Part shown: positions 1 to 9,702 of the stretch, in pieces
How positions within the stretch are numbered: position 1 is the stretch's first letter
How the letters are laid out: the number at the start of each line of letters is the position of its first letter
Assembly (NCBI GenBank): GCA_022562175.1
Contig: JADFPU010000007.1
Coordinates: 1-35,220 of the forward strand
DNA from: Pseudomonadota bacterium
GTDB taxonomy: Bacteria; Pseudomonadota; Gammaproteobacteria; Eutrophobiales; Eutrophobiaceae
Length of the DNA: 35,220 nucleotides
Direction: 5' to 3'
Notes under the pieces: model-generated
Seen by the model: the letters and a program-made list of their open reading frames with translations, nothing else
What the model was told of the DNA's origin: nothing
Database searches by the model: none
Program-made: the position numbers and the translations under genes

Positions 1-1
1 A

Positions 2-97
2 TATGCTATTGATTTCAACAGACGCATCGTCGGCAAGCCAACCTTCTTCACCGATCCGCTACGCAAACCCGTAGAGATCCAAACATATAAAATATAA
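2..97 (+). CDS. C-terminal end of an unidentified protein (truncated by window start): ...YAIDFNRRIVGKPTFFTDPLRKPVEIQTYKI*
   Basis: Open frame from base 2 to a TAA at 95-97; not in the ORF track because it has no start. Product not recognised. Confidence 0.55.
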   Translation, partial: YAIDFNRRIVGKPTFFTDPLRKPVEIQTYKI

Positions 98-240
98 ACT
101 GTATTGGGAATAACTTAAAGACAAAGTCCGGCATAAATAACTTTCCCAACGGACTCTGGCAACTTACCTATTAGTAACATTAAATTTATATTATAACTTA
201 TTGTTATTTATATATTTTAAATCAAACAATCAAGTAATTC

Positions 241-807
241 ATGAACTCGATTATTGAACATAAGGCCCAATGCAGACTGCGCTTAAAGCACGCCAGGGCC
301 AGCCTCTCCGATCAGCAGCGGCGGCAATTTGATCAGGCCATCACGGCGAAACTGTTGGCACAAGCTGAAATTCACGCGGCCAGCAGCCTGTTTTGTTTTA
401 TCTCCAGCGGTACGGAAGTCGCCACCCATGAACTAATCCGGACCTTGCAGGAGCAAGGCAAGACAATCGCCGTGCCGAAAATCATCAATTCACAGCAGAT
501 GATCGCGGTACAACTCGGCGCATGGGATGATTTAGAACCAGCCGAATTAGGTATTTTGACACCTAGCGCGTCCGATCCTGTGCAGGAAAATATAGATGTC
601 TGCATCACACCAGGGCTGGGGTTCTCACCTTCTGGTCAACGATTGGGCTTCGGACGGGGTTATTACGACAAATGGTTCTCAACAAACACGGTCAAACACA
701 AGATTGCCATCTGCTACACATGCCAGTTGCTGGAAAGCATACCCACTGAGAAAACCGATTGCCAGGTTGATATGATTGTGATGGAAGACCGAATTATTCG
801 ACTTTAG
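241..807 (+). CDS. fau: 5-formyltetrahydrofolate cyclo-ligase family protein
   Basis: 188 aa; motifs ITPGLGFSPSGQRLGFGRGYYDKW typical of the 5-FTHF cyclo-ligase (YgfA/Fau) family. Confidence 0.9.
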   Translation: MNSIIEHKAQCRLRLKHARASLSDQQRRQFDQAITAKLLAQAEIHAASSLFCFISSGTEVATHELIRTLQEQGKTIAVPKIINSQQMIAVQLGAWDDLEPAELGILTPSASDPVQENIDVCITPGLGFSPSGQRLGFGRGYYDKWFSTNTVKHKIAICYTCQLLESIPTEKTDCQVDMIVMEDRIIRL

Positions 808-1194
808 CCAACCTCTACTGCCGCTTTTTCCGTGCGACGAGCCCCCCAGAACCCGGCAAGTATTGAGCCTGTGATAATGACAGACGACTGTCGTGACAGG
901 CGGTTTTGTCAACTCATAATGCACCGCGCCGCACTGACATGTACCACTTATTGGATAGTAATTTTATTCTTTCATTATTTGTTTAAATCCGGCCCTTCGG
1001 AAAAATTTGAGGGTATCCACGAATTATTATTGCTCTCGCCAAGGCGCAACGATCACAAAGTTATAAAATATTGGTTTAAAAGCACATTACGATTTCTTGC
1101 ATGGCGTCAATGCGTCTCGGCGAGAAAAATTATAGCGTTACGGGCGGATACTGGTTAGTTCTCTATTCAAGGCAAACTTCACCCATAAAATCTA

Positions 1195-1992
1195 TCACAC
1201 ATCTACTACCGCCTGTTGCAGGATTGGGCCAATATCCGCATGCAAAACCAGATCCGCCATCTCATCCATGTCTGTCGGTTCACGATTAATAATCACCAAT
1301 CGTGCGCCGTTGCGCACCGCCAGTTGTGGAAAACCTGCGGCAGGGAATACCACCAACGATGAACCCATCGCGATAAACAAATCACAGGCAAGGGTTTCCT
1401 GATGGGCTCTTTGCATCTCTGTTTCGGGCATGGCTTGACCGAAGGAGATAGTGGCAGTTTTTATGATGCCCTGACAATCATCACAGTGTGGCAAGCTTTC
1501 GTCTTGCTGGAAGATGATGTAGACCTGTTGCAGTTCATAACGTTTACCACAATCGAGACAAGCAGCGTAAGTGGTATTGCCATGTAACTCGATGACCTGT
1601 TCGTCCGGCACACCGGCTTGTTGGTGCAGACCATCGATATTCTGGGTGATAACACAGGCGACTTTTCCAGTAGCAACCAGCTCAGCTACGGCTTTATGTC
1701 CGCTATTGGGCTCTGCATGACCGATCAGTTCATCCAGTTTTAATTTTCGGCGCCAGCTCTCACGTCGCATCTCCGCAGAAGCGATAAAGTCCTGGAAATG
1801 GATCGGTTGGTATTTGTCCCAGACACCGCCGGGGCTACGAAAGTCGGGAATGCCGGATTCCGTACTGATGCCTGCACCGGTGAAAACGACGGCACGTTTG
1901 CTGTGCTTGATTAACTGTCTTAACGCATCGACTTCTTTTTTATCCATGACAAGATCTTTCTTTTTCAGAATTCGATTTAGAAAGATTGACAA
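1195..1992 (-). CDS. SIR2 family NAD-dependent protein deacylase
   Basis: GAGISTESGIPDFRSPGG, TQNIDGLHQQAG, ELHGN, paired CxxC and GSSLVVFPAAGFP motifs. An internal Met, MDKKEVDAL, is a likely alternative start. Confidence 0.93.
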   Translation of the reverse strand: MSIFLNRILKKKDLVMDKKEVDALRQLIKHSKRAVVFTGAGISTESGIPDFRSPGGVWDKYQPIHFQDFIASAEMRRESWRRKLKLDELIGHAEPNSGHKAVAELVATGKVACVITQNIDGLHQQAGVPDEQVIELHGNTTYAACLDCGKRYELQQVYIIFQQDESLPHCDDCQGIIKTATISFGQAMPETEMQRAHQETLACDLFIAMGSSLVVFPAAGFPQLAVRNGARLVIINREPTDMDEMADLVLHADIGPILQQAVVDV

Positions 1993-2000
1993 CTTTTAAA

Positions 2001-2064
2001 CCACAGAGCACAGAGAAAATGATATCTTTTCAAGATATTTTTTGTCTTCTCCGTGTTCTCCGTG
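2001..2064. repeat. Dispersed inverted repeat CACAGAG..CACAGAG / CTCCGTGTTCTCCGTG, copy A
   Basis: CCACAGAGCACAGAG ... CTTCTCCGTGTTCTCCGTG; similar to copies at 7586 and 21520. Confidence 0.6.
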
Positions 2065-2116
2065 ATAATAAATGAGTTCTTAAGATATTATCTGTACGTT
2101 TTTTTTCAATCATCAA

Positions 2117-2353
2117 CCTAGAATCCGCAGTTGGACAGCGTGTAGAGTTGTTCTGTTTGTCTGGCTGGCGTAGTGAAAAAACGAGCTAATGACCGCTCCC
2201 TTAGTGAATTTTTTCACATAGCCAGGCGGGCAAACAGGGCTGCTATACATGCTGTAGCGCCTTCACCCATTCGGTGAATATAAATAATATGTAATTAGTT
2301 TTTGTTATCATCAACTTAAGTTCTACTCGTAGCGGTCAACTGCGGAATCTAGG
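2117..2353. mobile_element. MITE-like inverted-repeat element (family 3), 237 bp, with CTAG at each edge
   Basis: Outer inverted repeat CCTAGAATCCGCAGTTG (2117-2133) versus CAACTGCGGAATCTAGG (2337-2353), one mismatch. Inner inverted repeat CTGTTTGTCTGGCTGGCGTAGTGAAAAAA versus TTTTTTCACATAGCCAGGCGGGCAAACAG. Confidence 0.7.
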
Positions 2354-3685
2354 ATAAACTACGGCACCCCATAGATCATACTCTCCTGCGCTATCAATTT
2401 TTACCTTGACCAAATCTCCTGGCAGTAAATCATTATCACCACGAATAAAAACAATACCATCAATCTCCGGCGCGTCGGCATGGCTGCGGCCGATAATATC
2501 TTCGCCATCTACTTTATCGATCAGGACTTCCAGAGTCTGGCCGATCTTTTTCTGTAATTTATTTGCGCTAATAACCTGCTGTGCTTGCATGAAGCGCTCC
2601 CAACGTTCCTGTTTGACATCATCAGCAACATGCTCCGCTAACTCGTTGGCCCTGGCGCCTTCGACCGGAGAATATTGGAAACAACCGACCCTATCCAATT
2701 GCGCTTCCTGCAGAAATTCCAGCAATATTCCAAAGTCTGCGTCGGTCTCACCGGGGAAACCCACAATAAAGGTGGAACGTATACTGATGTCCGGACAGAT
2801 CTCTCGCCATGTCTTGATCCGTGCCAGGGTATTTTCTGCTGCGGCAGGCCGGCGCATTGCCTTAAGCACGCTTGGACTACCGTGCTGAAACGGCACATCC
2901 AGGTAAGGCAATAGCTTGCCTTCTGCCATCAACGGAATGATCTTATCGACATGGGGATACGGATAAACATAGTGCAGCCGCACCCAAACACCCAATTCCG
3001 CCAGTGCATGACACAAGCCGAGCAAATTGCCCTTTAGCGGCCGGCCCTGCCAGAAGCCAGTCTGATATTTAATATCGCTGCCATAGGCACTGGTATCTTG
3101 TGAGATCACCAACAGTTCTTTGACACCGGCCTTGACCAGGCCTTCTGCTTCATTCATTACCTCTCCGACTGGACGACTAACAAGTCTGCCGCGCATGGAA
3201 GGGATGATGCAAAAACTGCAATGATGATTACAGCCTTCAGAAATTTTCAGATATGAATAGTGACGGGGGGTTAGTTTGATGCCTTGCGCTGGCACCAGAT
3301 CAGTATAGGGATCATGTTCATTGTTCTGTGGTGCATGTTCATGCACCGCACTGACCACTTGCTCGTATTGCTGGGGCCCACTGACACTTAACACCTGCGG
3401 ATATTCATTACGTATCTTCTGTGCATATACTCCCAGACAACCCGTTACGATAACTTTACCATTTTCGTTGATAGCTTCACCAATCGTCTGCAGGGACTCA
3501 ATCCTGGCACTGTCAATAAATCCGCAGGTATTGACGACTACAATATCGGCATTGTCATAGCTGGAAACAATCTCATAACCGTCCATACGCAGCTGTGTCA
3601 AGATACGTTCGGAGTCAACTAATGCCTTGGGACAACCAAGACTGACAAAACCAACTTTTGGGGAAGACACGGTTACCTCTGACAT
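2336..3685 (-). CDS. rimO: Ribosomal protein S12 methylthiotransferase RimO (MiaB-like radical SAM)
   Basis: [33 protein letters not shown] (CX3CX2C), [18 protein letters not shown]-terminal TRAM-like region ending EYDLWG. Confidence 0.96.
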   Translation of the reverse strand: MSEVTVSSPKVGFVSLGCPKALVDSERILTQLRMDGYEIVSSYDNADIVVVNTCGFIDSARIESLQTIGEAINENGKVIVTGCLGVYAQKIRNEYPQVLSVSGPQQYEQVVSAVHEHAPQNNEHDPYTDLVPAQGIKLTPRHYSYLKISEGCNHHCSFCIIPSMRGRLVSRPVGEVMNEAEGLVKAGVKELLVISQDTSAYGSDIKYQTGFWQGRPLKGNLLGLCHALAELGVWVRLHYVYPYPHVDKIIPLMAEGKLLPYLDVPFQHGSPSVLKAMRRPAAAENTLARIKTWREICPDISIRSTFIVGFPGETDADFGILLEFLQEAQLDRVGCFQYSPVEGARANELAEHVADDVKQERWERFMQAQQVISANKLQKKIGQTLEVLIDKVDGEDIIGRSHADAPEIDGIVFIRGDNDLLPGDLVKVKIDSAGEYDLWGAVVYPRFRS

Positions 3686-3836
3686 TAAAAAATTACTAAC
3701 CAGCCCGTGGGGTATCGGCGCTTAGTCGTTGTCGAAACTCCCTGACGTTCTGATGATAAGCTTTGCCACCAGCAAAATCGATAGAGTCATGATAACGGGC
3801 AAGGCAGTTAATACTCGTTAAACCAGCTAACGTCTA

Positions 3837-4904
3837 TCAGACAAGAGCCAGTGGGTTGTCAGGATCGATCGCATCGCGGAAAGGGATACGTCGGTCAATA
3901 TGTGTGATCTGGTATACCTTGCCTATCCAGTTATTAATCACTGCCTCAGCGCTATCATGCCAGGTATTATCAAGGGCCCCCAGGATTAATTTCTCAGGGA
4001 ATTCAGGTGGTTTAACAGCTTGTTTGCGTGCTGCATCGACGCGATCCCTATATTCCTCAAATATTGCCTTATTCTGCAGCGTGAAATAATTATCAGGAAA
4101 TACTGGATAATCATCACGTTCTGCAAAGATATAAGCGCCCACTTCACGCTTATATTCCTTTAACAGACTTACAACATCATATTCGGGATGCCCCTGAAAA
4201 AAAACAATGCGGAAACCATCTTCACTGACCGCCAGATGCACACATGCTTGCTCGCTTTGTACCAACACTTTCAAACCAGCGGCTTTAAACTGTTCAAAAT
4301 CAATCTGGTTAAAACGCGAATGTGGTACATCAAAACGGGTATTCATACCGGTAACCAGCGGATGTGTTATATCCAGCACTCTATGCGGATAGACACCCCA
4401 ACATTTATCCACCAGAGGGCGTCTTTTCTGCTTATAGCGAAACTCCAGTACGGCATGGGTCGCCAGACAAGAGCAAAGGGTTGACGTAACATTTTCATAA
4501 GCCCAATCAATCACCTCGTGCAGTGGTTGCCAGAATGGTTGCTCGGATAATTCCGAACCGATCACATTGGCGCCTGTGATGATCAAGGCATCGAGTCCTG
4601 ACTGTTTTATCTCATCGAAACTCATATAGTATTTATCTATATGTGCCTGCCCCGCTACACTTCGTTGCAGTTCATTGAGGGTGAAAGGGTGAACATAGAA
4701 TTGCGCAATCTGGTTGCTCTCACCTATTAATCGAAAAAATTGACGTTCAGTTGCTTCCAGGGCCTTGTCCGGCATCATATTGAGCAAACCGATATGCAGT
4801 TCACGTATGTCCTGATGTTCAGCCTCATCTTGCGGGATAACGGTTTCCCCTTCATCCCTTAATCTCAGGAAACTGGGCAAATCAGTATTGGCTACCAGGG
4901 GCAT
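3837..4904 (-). CDS. metA: Homoserine O-acyltransferase, MetA family (annotated as O-succinyltransferase)
   Basis: LHIGLLNMMPDKALEATERQF, TLCSCLATHAVLEF (Cys nucleophile), PHSRFNQI, FQGHPEYD motifs. Confidence 0.9.
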   Translation of the reverse strand: MPLVANTDLPSFLRLRDEGETVIPQDEAEHQDIRELHIGLLNMMPDKALEATERQFFRLIGESNQIAQFYVHPFTLNELQRSVAGQAHIDKYYMSFDEIKQSGLDALIITGANVIGSELSEQPFWQPLHEVIDWAYENVTSTLCSCLATHAVLEFRYKQKRRPLVDKCWGVYPHRVLDITHPLVTGMNTRFDVPHSRFNQIDFEQFKAAGLKVLVQSEQACVHLAVSEDGFRIVFFQGHPEYDVVSLLKEYKREVGAYIFAERDDYPVFPDNYFTLQNKAIFEEYRDRVDAARKQAVKPPEFPEKLILGALDNTWHDSAEAVINNWIGKVYQITHIDRRIPFRDAIDPDNPLALV

Positions 4905-4939
4905 ATCACACCTTTATATTCACTTTTAGTTTATTAAAT

Positions 4940-5782
4940 CTATCGATCAAGCACGTGTTCGATAAGATTTAGAAAATCAGCCTCATTCTGAACAACGGCA
5001 AGCTCATCAGTGGTGATATGATAACCATATTTATCCGTTATGGCCTGGTAACGTGGTATCCGAGCATAGAATAAACGTGGGAACACCCAACAAACAAAAT
5101 CATCCGGTTCTATCAAGGCAACATAATCAAGACTATGCTCCTGCATATAAACCGCCAATTGTTCATCTAAAAAATCTTCACGGTAATATAAAGGCTTCGG
5201 ATCCTTCTCAGCCCGTTTTATTAATTCCTGTTCATTTTCTTCTGTCGCCTTGATATAAAGAATCAGGTTGTGCTCGGCCAGGTTTCTAATAACTTCATCA
5301 CCCAGTTCACACAAACTGCCGCCAGCATCATTAACGAAATGATCATAGCCATAGATTTCTCCGGCTTTGCGTATATATTCCGGCACATCGTTCATGGCGG
5401 CGATTTCGGCGACACGATGCAGATCCTGACGGCGTTTAAATTCACGCAGCCCAAGACCGCCTGATTCAGGGTTGCCCACTTTACCGAGGAAACTGGAAAG
5501 CGGCTTTAAATTATCAATGCCTAAATTATTGCCAATATGGATGGAATCCGATCGCAACAAATCCTTCAAGAAAGGTATTTGCATAGCCTGATATTTAATA
5601 TTGTCCAGAATCGGCTCATCCAGATAACGCGTGCCGATACGATAGTCACCGGAGTAATGGAACCAATTATTTTCTCGCAAAATACAGGCGAGTCGCGTTT
5701 TTCCCACGCCAGACATGCCTAGCAGGGTAATCGCCTTGTTTTCCCAGTTATTAAATTGTTTACCAGACAGCTTCATGGTCAC
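4940..5782 (-). CDS. P-loop ATPase/kinase-like protein of unknown function
   Basis: Walker A-like GMSGVGKT near the N-terminus; 280 aa; 35 bp upstream of metA on the same strand. Confidence 0.8.
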   Translation of the reverse strand: MTMKLSGKQFNNWENKAITLLGMSGVGKTRLACILRENNWFHYSGDYRIGTRYLDEPILDNIKYQAMQIPFLKDLLRSDSIHIGNNLGIDNLKPLSSFLGKVGNPESGGLGLREFKRRQDLHRVAEIAAMNDVPEYIRKAGEIYGYDHFVNDAGGSLCELGDEVIRNLAEHNLILYIKATEENEQELIKRAEKDPKPLYYREDFLDEQLAVYMQEHSLDYVALIEPDDFVCWVFPRLFYARIPRYQAITDKYGYHITTDELAVVQNEADFLNLIEHVLDR

Positions 5783-5853
5783 TTCAATGCTTTGTAAAAA
5801 CTGCGCATCCTACCGCAAACTTTGCAAAACGAACACATATTTCCGGAAAATAG

Positions 5854-6969
5854 CTACTGACTGGCGTGACCAACGCGCTGCAGTTTTATCTCTACATGCA
5901 ATTTCCCGTAATGCATGATCTTCATCCAGGCTTTATCCTTGTCGATTGCGATCTGCACTTGCATAAATTGATGGGTGTCGGCCATGAACGTCATGACACC
6001 GTCGTCCATCGACAGCAGATTCAGGTGGATAGCTTGATCGTTGCCTCGAAAATCCGACAGAAAATCCAGCGTCACGTCACTTTTCTCCTCACAAAAAGTC
6101 CAGTTGTGATGACTGAAGCTATTATCGGCAGTGCCGGAGATGCAATTTTTTGACTGCCAGGTAAACTCTATGTCATAGGGTGTCGGCCCGACCGGTGTAT
6201 GCACGGCACGACCGCGCCATTTACCGAGCAGTTTTTTCAGGAAGCCTGTAGCGTTGTCCTGGCCTCCTGCTACGTCAGGCACAACACTGCCGGCAAATCC
6301 CGCTTCACTTTGTGCTAGTGCTTGCGGCGTTATGACCCTTGATCTCATTGTATCTTCAGCAAACAAGCCGATAGCCTTTTCGCGTTGGCGAGCTATGGGT
6401 GATGCTTGCAATAAATTTTTACTGCTTGGGAGTTGTCGATCTTCTGCTTTTCCCCGCTCTAGCACTGTTGCCATTTCAACCTTCGACACAGCTTGCTGCA
6501 TTCTGCTGTTAAACTGCATCACTATCTGCCTGTTTTTTTCTGCAGGAGCTGCTGGCGCCTCAAGCTGAGCTAATTCATCCGCTATTTGTTTCTGTGAGCC
6601 CTGAACTTTCCTGGTCGCAACTATCGCGAGCTTTACATCAGTATCGTCATCAATGCCCTTTGTTGATTGCAGAGATGCGTCCGGATCTGATCTTAAATAA
6701 GCTTCGCCTGTCTCATCTTGCAAACTAATCACCAGGGTGACACAAAGCGTCAACACAGCGGCCAGCGCAACCGGCACATGCCAGTTGGATGCAAATGGAC
6801 TGAAGGCAAGATATGGTTTGGACTTTACTGCTTGTCGTGATGCCGCCAGGATGACATCATCCAGATGCGCAGGCGGCAGCTCTTTTGAGGCAAGCTGGTA
6901 TGTCTTCGAGAGTTCGCTGTCACCCTGAAGATAGTCCTGCAGTTCCTGTTCATGTTTTTCCTGACTCAT
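5854..6969 (-). CDS. Putative membrane anti-sigma factor with C-terminal periplasmic beta-rich domain
   Basis: N-terminal QDYLQGDSELSKTYQ...PPAHLDDVILAASRQAV motif, single predicted TM (VPVALAAVLTLCVTLVIS), start overlaps the ECF sigma stop (ATGA-type 4-bp overlap, 6966-6969). Confidence 0.7.
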   Translation of the reverse strand: MSQEKHEQELQDYLQGDSELSKTYQLASKELPPAHLDDVILAASRQAVKSKPYLAFSPFASNWHVPVALAAVLTLCVTLVISLQDETGEAYLRSDPDASLQSTKGIDDDTDVKLAIVATRKVQGSQKQIADELAQLEAPAAPAEKNRQIVMQFNSRMQQAVSKVEMATVLERGKAEDRQLPSSKNLLQASPIARQREKAIGLFAEDTMRSRVITPQALAQSEAGFAGSVVPDVAGGQDNATGFLKKLLGKWRGRAVHTPVGPTPYDIEFTWQSKNCISGTADNSFSHHNWTFCEEKSDVTLDFLSDFRGNDQAIHLNLLSMDDGVMTFMADTHQFMQVQIAIDKDKAWMKIMHYGKLHVEIKLQRVGHASQ

Positions 6970-7535
6970 ACCTGCTCTCTCACAGCCTGCCGTAACTTAC
7001 TGATAGCATAGCGCAAACGACTCTTGGCCGTGTCTGCACTGACGCCGGTTATCTCTGCTATCTGCTGGATGGTCCTGCCAGCCTCCTCCTTCAATAAAAA
7101 CACCTCGCGTTGTGGTAATGGTAATGTCTCAAGAGTTTGCAGGATCTTGTCTGATTGCTGCCGCAACTCGGCCAGTTGCTCAGGTTGCTCTTGTGGCCGG
7201 ATGGCCAGAGAGTCTATGTACAAATTATCATCGTCAGGATGATGCTTGCTGGACGAGGTATTTTGCCGCCGATAATGGTCTATGATGCGGTTATGAGCCA
7301 TCTTATACAACCAGGTCGTGAACCTGGACTTCACTTTGTAACGACCACGGGCATTGATCAATTTAATCCAGACATCATGAAACAGTTCCTCGGCGATAGC
7401 CTCATTACCGCACTGCCTCAGTATGTATCTGTACAGACTTCCCTTGTGTCGTTGATACAGAGACTCAAAGGCGGAGGCATCGTTATTTCGATACTTCAAC
7501 ATTAATTCCTCGTCACTGTATTCCTTTCCCATCAA
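6966..7535 (-). CDS. ECF-type RNA polymerase sigma factor (sigma-70 family)
   Basis: Region 2 FESLYQRHKGSLYRYILRQ...FTTWLYKMAHNRIIDHYRR; region 4 LPLPQREVFLLKEEAGRTIQQIAEITGVSADTAKSRLRYAISKLR. Confidence 0.93.
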   Translation of the reverse strand: MMGKEYSDEELMLKYRNNDASAFESLYQRHKGSLYRYILRQCGNEAIAEELFHDVWIKLINARGRYKVKSRFTTWLYKMAHNRIIDHYRRQNTSSSKHHPDDDNLYIDSLAIRPQEQPEQLAELRQQSDKILQTLETLPLPQREVFLLKEEAGRTIQQIAEITGVSADTAKSRLRYAISKLRQAVREQV

Positions 7536-7585
7536 GAAAGTGTATTGATTTCCAGGTCTTTAAGTCAACGAACTTCAAGCAATTG

Positions 7586-7659
7586 CCACAGAGAACACAG
7601 AGAGCTCAGAGTTGTAAGCTTTTGCCTTTTTTTATTTCAGTGATCTCTGTGTACTCGGC
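7586..7659. repeat. Dispersed inverted repeat, copy B
   Basis: CCACAGAGAACACAGAGAGCTCAGAG ... GATCTCTGTGTACTCGGC. Confidence 0.6.
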
Positions 7660-7744
7660 TTTCGTTCCAGACGCGACTCTATCTCCTCCTTCCCTGGAGT
7701 CGTACCACCTACATCCCTGTTAGGTGTCTGTGGCTATATTAACT

Positions 7745-9553
7745 TCAGTTTGCTAATTGTGCGTTATGCTGAATAGCTTGTTGTGCAACCGTTAAAGAAC
7801 CGGCCATGTTTACCAGGGACAGAAACTCTCCTCGATAACCAAAGGGGTCGTCACCACGGGAGGCTTGCGCCAGTTTCATAATATCAGCATAACTGAAATC
7901 CCCCATCTGTATTCCACCACGTAAGGCCTGCGCGAAACCGGCAACAGCAGCCGAGAAACGAAATGCATTTGAAGTCATTCGCCTGTCAGCGATGATTTCA
8001 TCTTTCGTGATCGTCCACTCCAGTAATTTACTGGTATCGCCATCAGGCTTTTTATAGCGCAGGCGTAATAAGGCCAGTTCATCGTTGTATGACGCAGTCT
8101 TTGCTTGTGACTGGTAGCGCAGGGGATCCATCTTTACTGCTTTACTGCCGACCAGACTTATTTCATAGATGGCCGTGACAGTATGGCCAGCACCTATTTC
8201 TCCGGCATCGACTTTATCATTATTGAAATCTTGCCGGTTCAGTTTGCGGTTTTCATAACCAATCAACCGATACTCTGTGACGACTGCCGGGTTGAACTCG
8301 ATCTGTAGCTTGACATCCCTGGCAATGGTCAACATGGTCGAACTCATTTCATCGACCAGCACCTTTTGTGCTTCGTTCAAGGTATCGATATACGCATAAT
8401 TACCATTGCCTATATTAGCAATTTGTTCCATCAGGTGATCGTTGTAATTACCTGTACCAAATCCCAGTGTACTCAGGGCAATGCCCGTTTTACGTTTTTC
8501 TTCTACCAGGTTTTTCAACTGTTCAATATTGACAGTACCAACATTAAAATCTCCATCCGTTGCCAGTAATACACGATTTATCCCGCCTTTGATGAATGCC
8601 TGTTCAGCCATAGCATAAGCCAACTTAATCCCTGAGCCGCCATTGGTAGAACCGCCCGCAGTCAGTTGCTCCAGTGCAGCAGTAATCTTGCCTTTCTGAT
8701 CACCCGCTGTCGGTTCCAGTACTACACCGGACGCACCGGCATAGACAACTATTGAGACACTATCATCCGCGCTGAGTTGGGCAGTCAGAAGTTTTAGAGA
8801 AGATTTTAATAATTCCAGTTTATTCGGCGACTGCATGGAACCCGACACATCCACCAGAAATACCAGATTAGCCGGCGGCAGTTTATCTGTCGGCAGATCG
8901 TAAGCTTTTATACCAATGTGCAGTAAATGCGTATGTGCATTCCAGGGCGTTACTGCGATTTCCTTATATAAGACAAAAGGGTCTGATTTAGCAGCGTGAA
9001 CAGGATAATCATAGGAGAAATAATTGATCAGTTCTTCTGCCCGCACGGCATCATGTGCAGGGAGTCTGCCGGTATTTATCATTCTACGAATATTGGCGTA
9101 TGAACCAGTATCCACATCGATACTGAATGTGGAAACAGGATGCTCCCGCACCCGCTTGACAGCATTATCATCATAATGGGCATAGTTTTCCCGGTTAACC
9201 GGTTCAGATGCGGCCCTTATTGAATCAAGTCTATACGCGCCTGCGCTTATGGAAAATGCCGGACTGTTTGCAGCGACATCCTGCTCCATGGATATAACCG
9301 GAGCAATCTGGCGCGCTGCATACCATTCTTTGTTTGCCTGATGTTTACTATCACGGAAACGGTCTTCTGCCGGTACTATCACTGGTCCGGATTGCTTGCC
9401 GGCAACTTGTTTTACTAATTCATCATTTAATACGATACTCGATGGCTGTGTAGCAGTCTTTTCTGCCTGTCTTGCCTGTTGACCGGTCTGGGTACAGCCA
9501 ATAATAAATACCGTCATGGCCACGGCAATTGTTTTTATGATTGGATAATACAT
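7745..9553 (-). CDS. von Willebrand factor type A domain lipoprotein (YfbK-like)
   Basis: Start at MYYPIIK... rather than the longer ORF; lipobox FIIGC; STFSIDVDTGSYANIRRMI; MIDAS-like VFLVDVSGSM; long C-terminal DUF typical of YfbK-type proteins. Confidence 0.88.
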   Translation of the reverse strand: MYYPIIKTIAVAMTVFIIGCTQTGQQARQAEKTATQPSSIVLNDELVKQVAGKQSGPVIVPAEDRFRDSKHQANKEWYAARQIAPVISMEQDVAANSPAFSISAGAYRLDSIRAASEPVNRENYAHYDDNAVKRVREHPVSTFSIDVDTGSYANIRRMINTGRLPAHDAVRAEELINYFSYDYPVHAAKSDPFVLYKEIAVTPWNAHTHLLHIGIKAYDLPTDKLPPANLVFLVDVSGSMQSPNKLELLKSSLKLLTAQLSADDSVSIVVYAGASGVVLEPTAGDQKGKITAALEQLTAGGSTNGGSGIKLAYAMAEQAFIKGGINRVLLATDGDFNVGTVNIEQLKNLVEEKRKTGIALSTLGFGTGNYNDHLMEQIANIGNGNYAYIDTLNEAQKVLVDEMSSTMLTIARDVKLQIEFNPAVVTEYRLIGYENRKLNRQDFNNDKVDAGEIGAGHTVTAIYEISLVGSKAVKMDPLRYQSQAKTASYNDELALLRLRYKKPDGDTSKLLEWTITKDEIIADRRMTSNAFRFSAAVAGFAQALRGGIQMGDFSYADIMKLAQASRGDDPFGYRGEFLSLVNMAGSLTVAQQAIQHNAQLAN

Positions 9554-9652
9554 GCTGCTTCTCCTGTATTTAAGGTTTAATAAAATTATCCCGGCCCTAT
9601 GCCGATGATTCCTTAAACGCAGAAAAACCAAAAAGGAGTTAAACAAAATGAA

Positions 9653-9675
9653 AAAAGGGGCCATCAGCCCCTTTT
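9653..9675 (-). terminator. Intrinsic terminator downstream of pnp
   Basis: Minus strand AAAAGGGGC-TGATG-GCCCCTTTTTT: 9-bp arms followed by a U tract. Confidence 0.85.
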
Positions 9676-9702
9676 CACTTTCTGCTTTTAACTTTTCAGC
9701 TG

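Noticed and set aside
98-240. 6S RNA (ssrS) upstream of the fau gene, as in E. coli
   Set aside because: The gap is only 143 bp, AT-rich, and lacks the expected long closing stem seen by eye.
832-1289. ORFs 832-1158 and 1101-1289 as genes
   Set aside because: No recognisable domain; the first overlaps a degenerate inverted repeat and the second the sirtuin 3' end.
9554-9664. N-terminal extension of the VWA protein to 9664
   Set aside because: It would start inside the pnp terminator hairpin; the lipoprotein signal peptide begins at MYYPIIK (9553).
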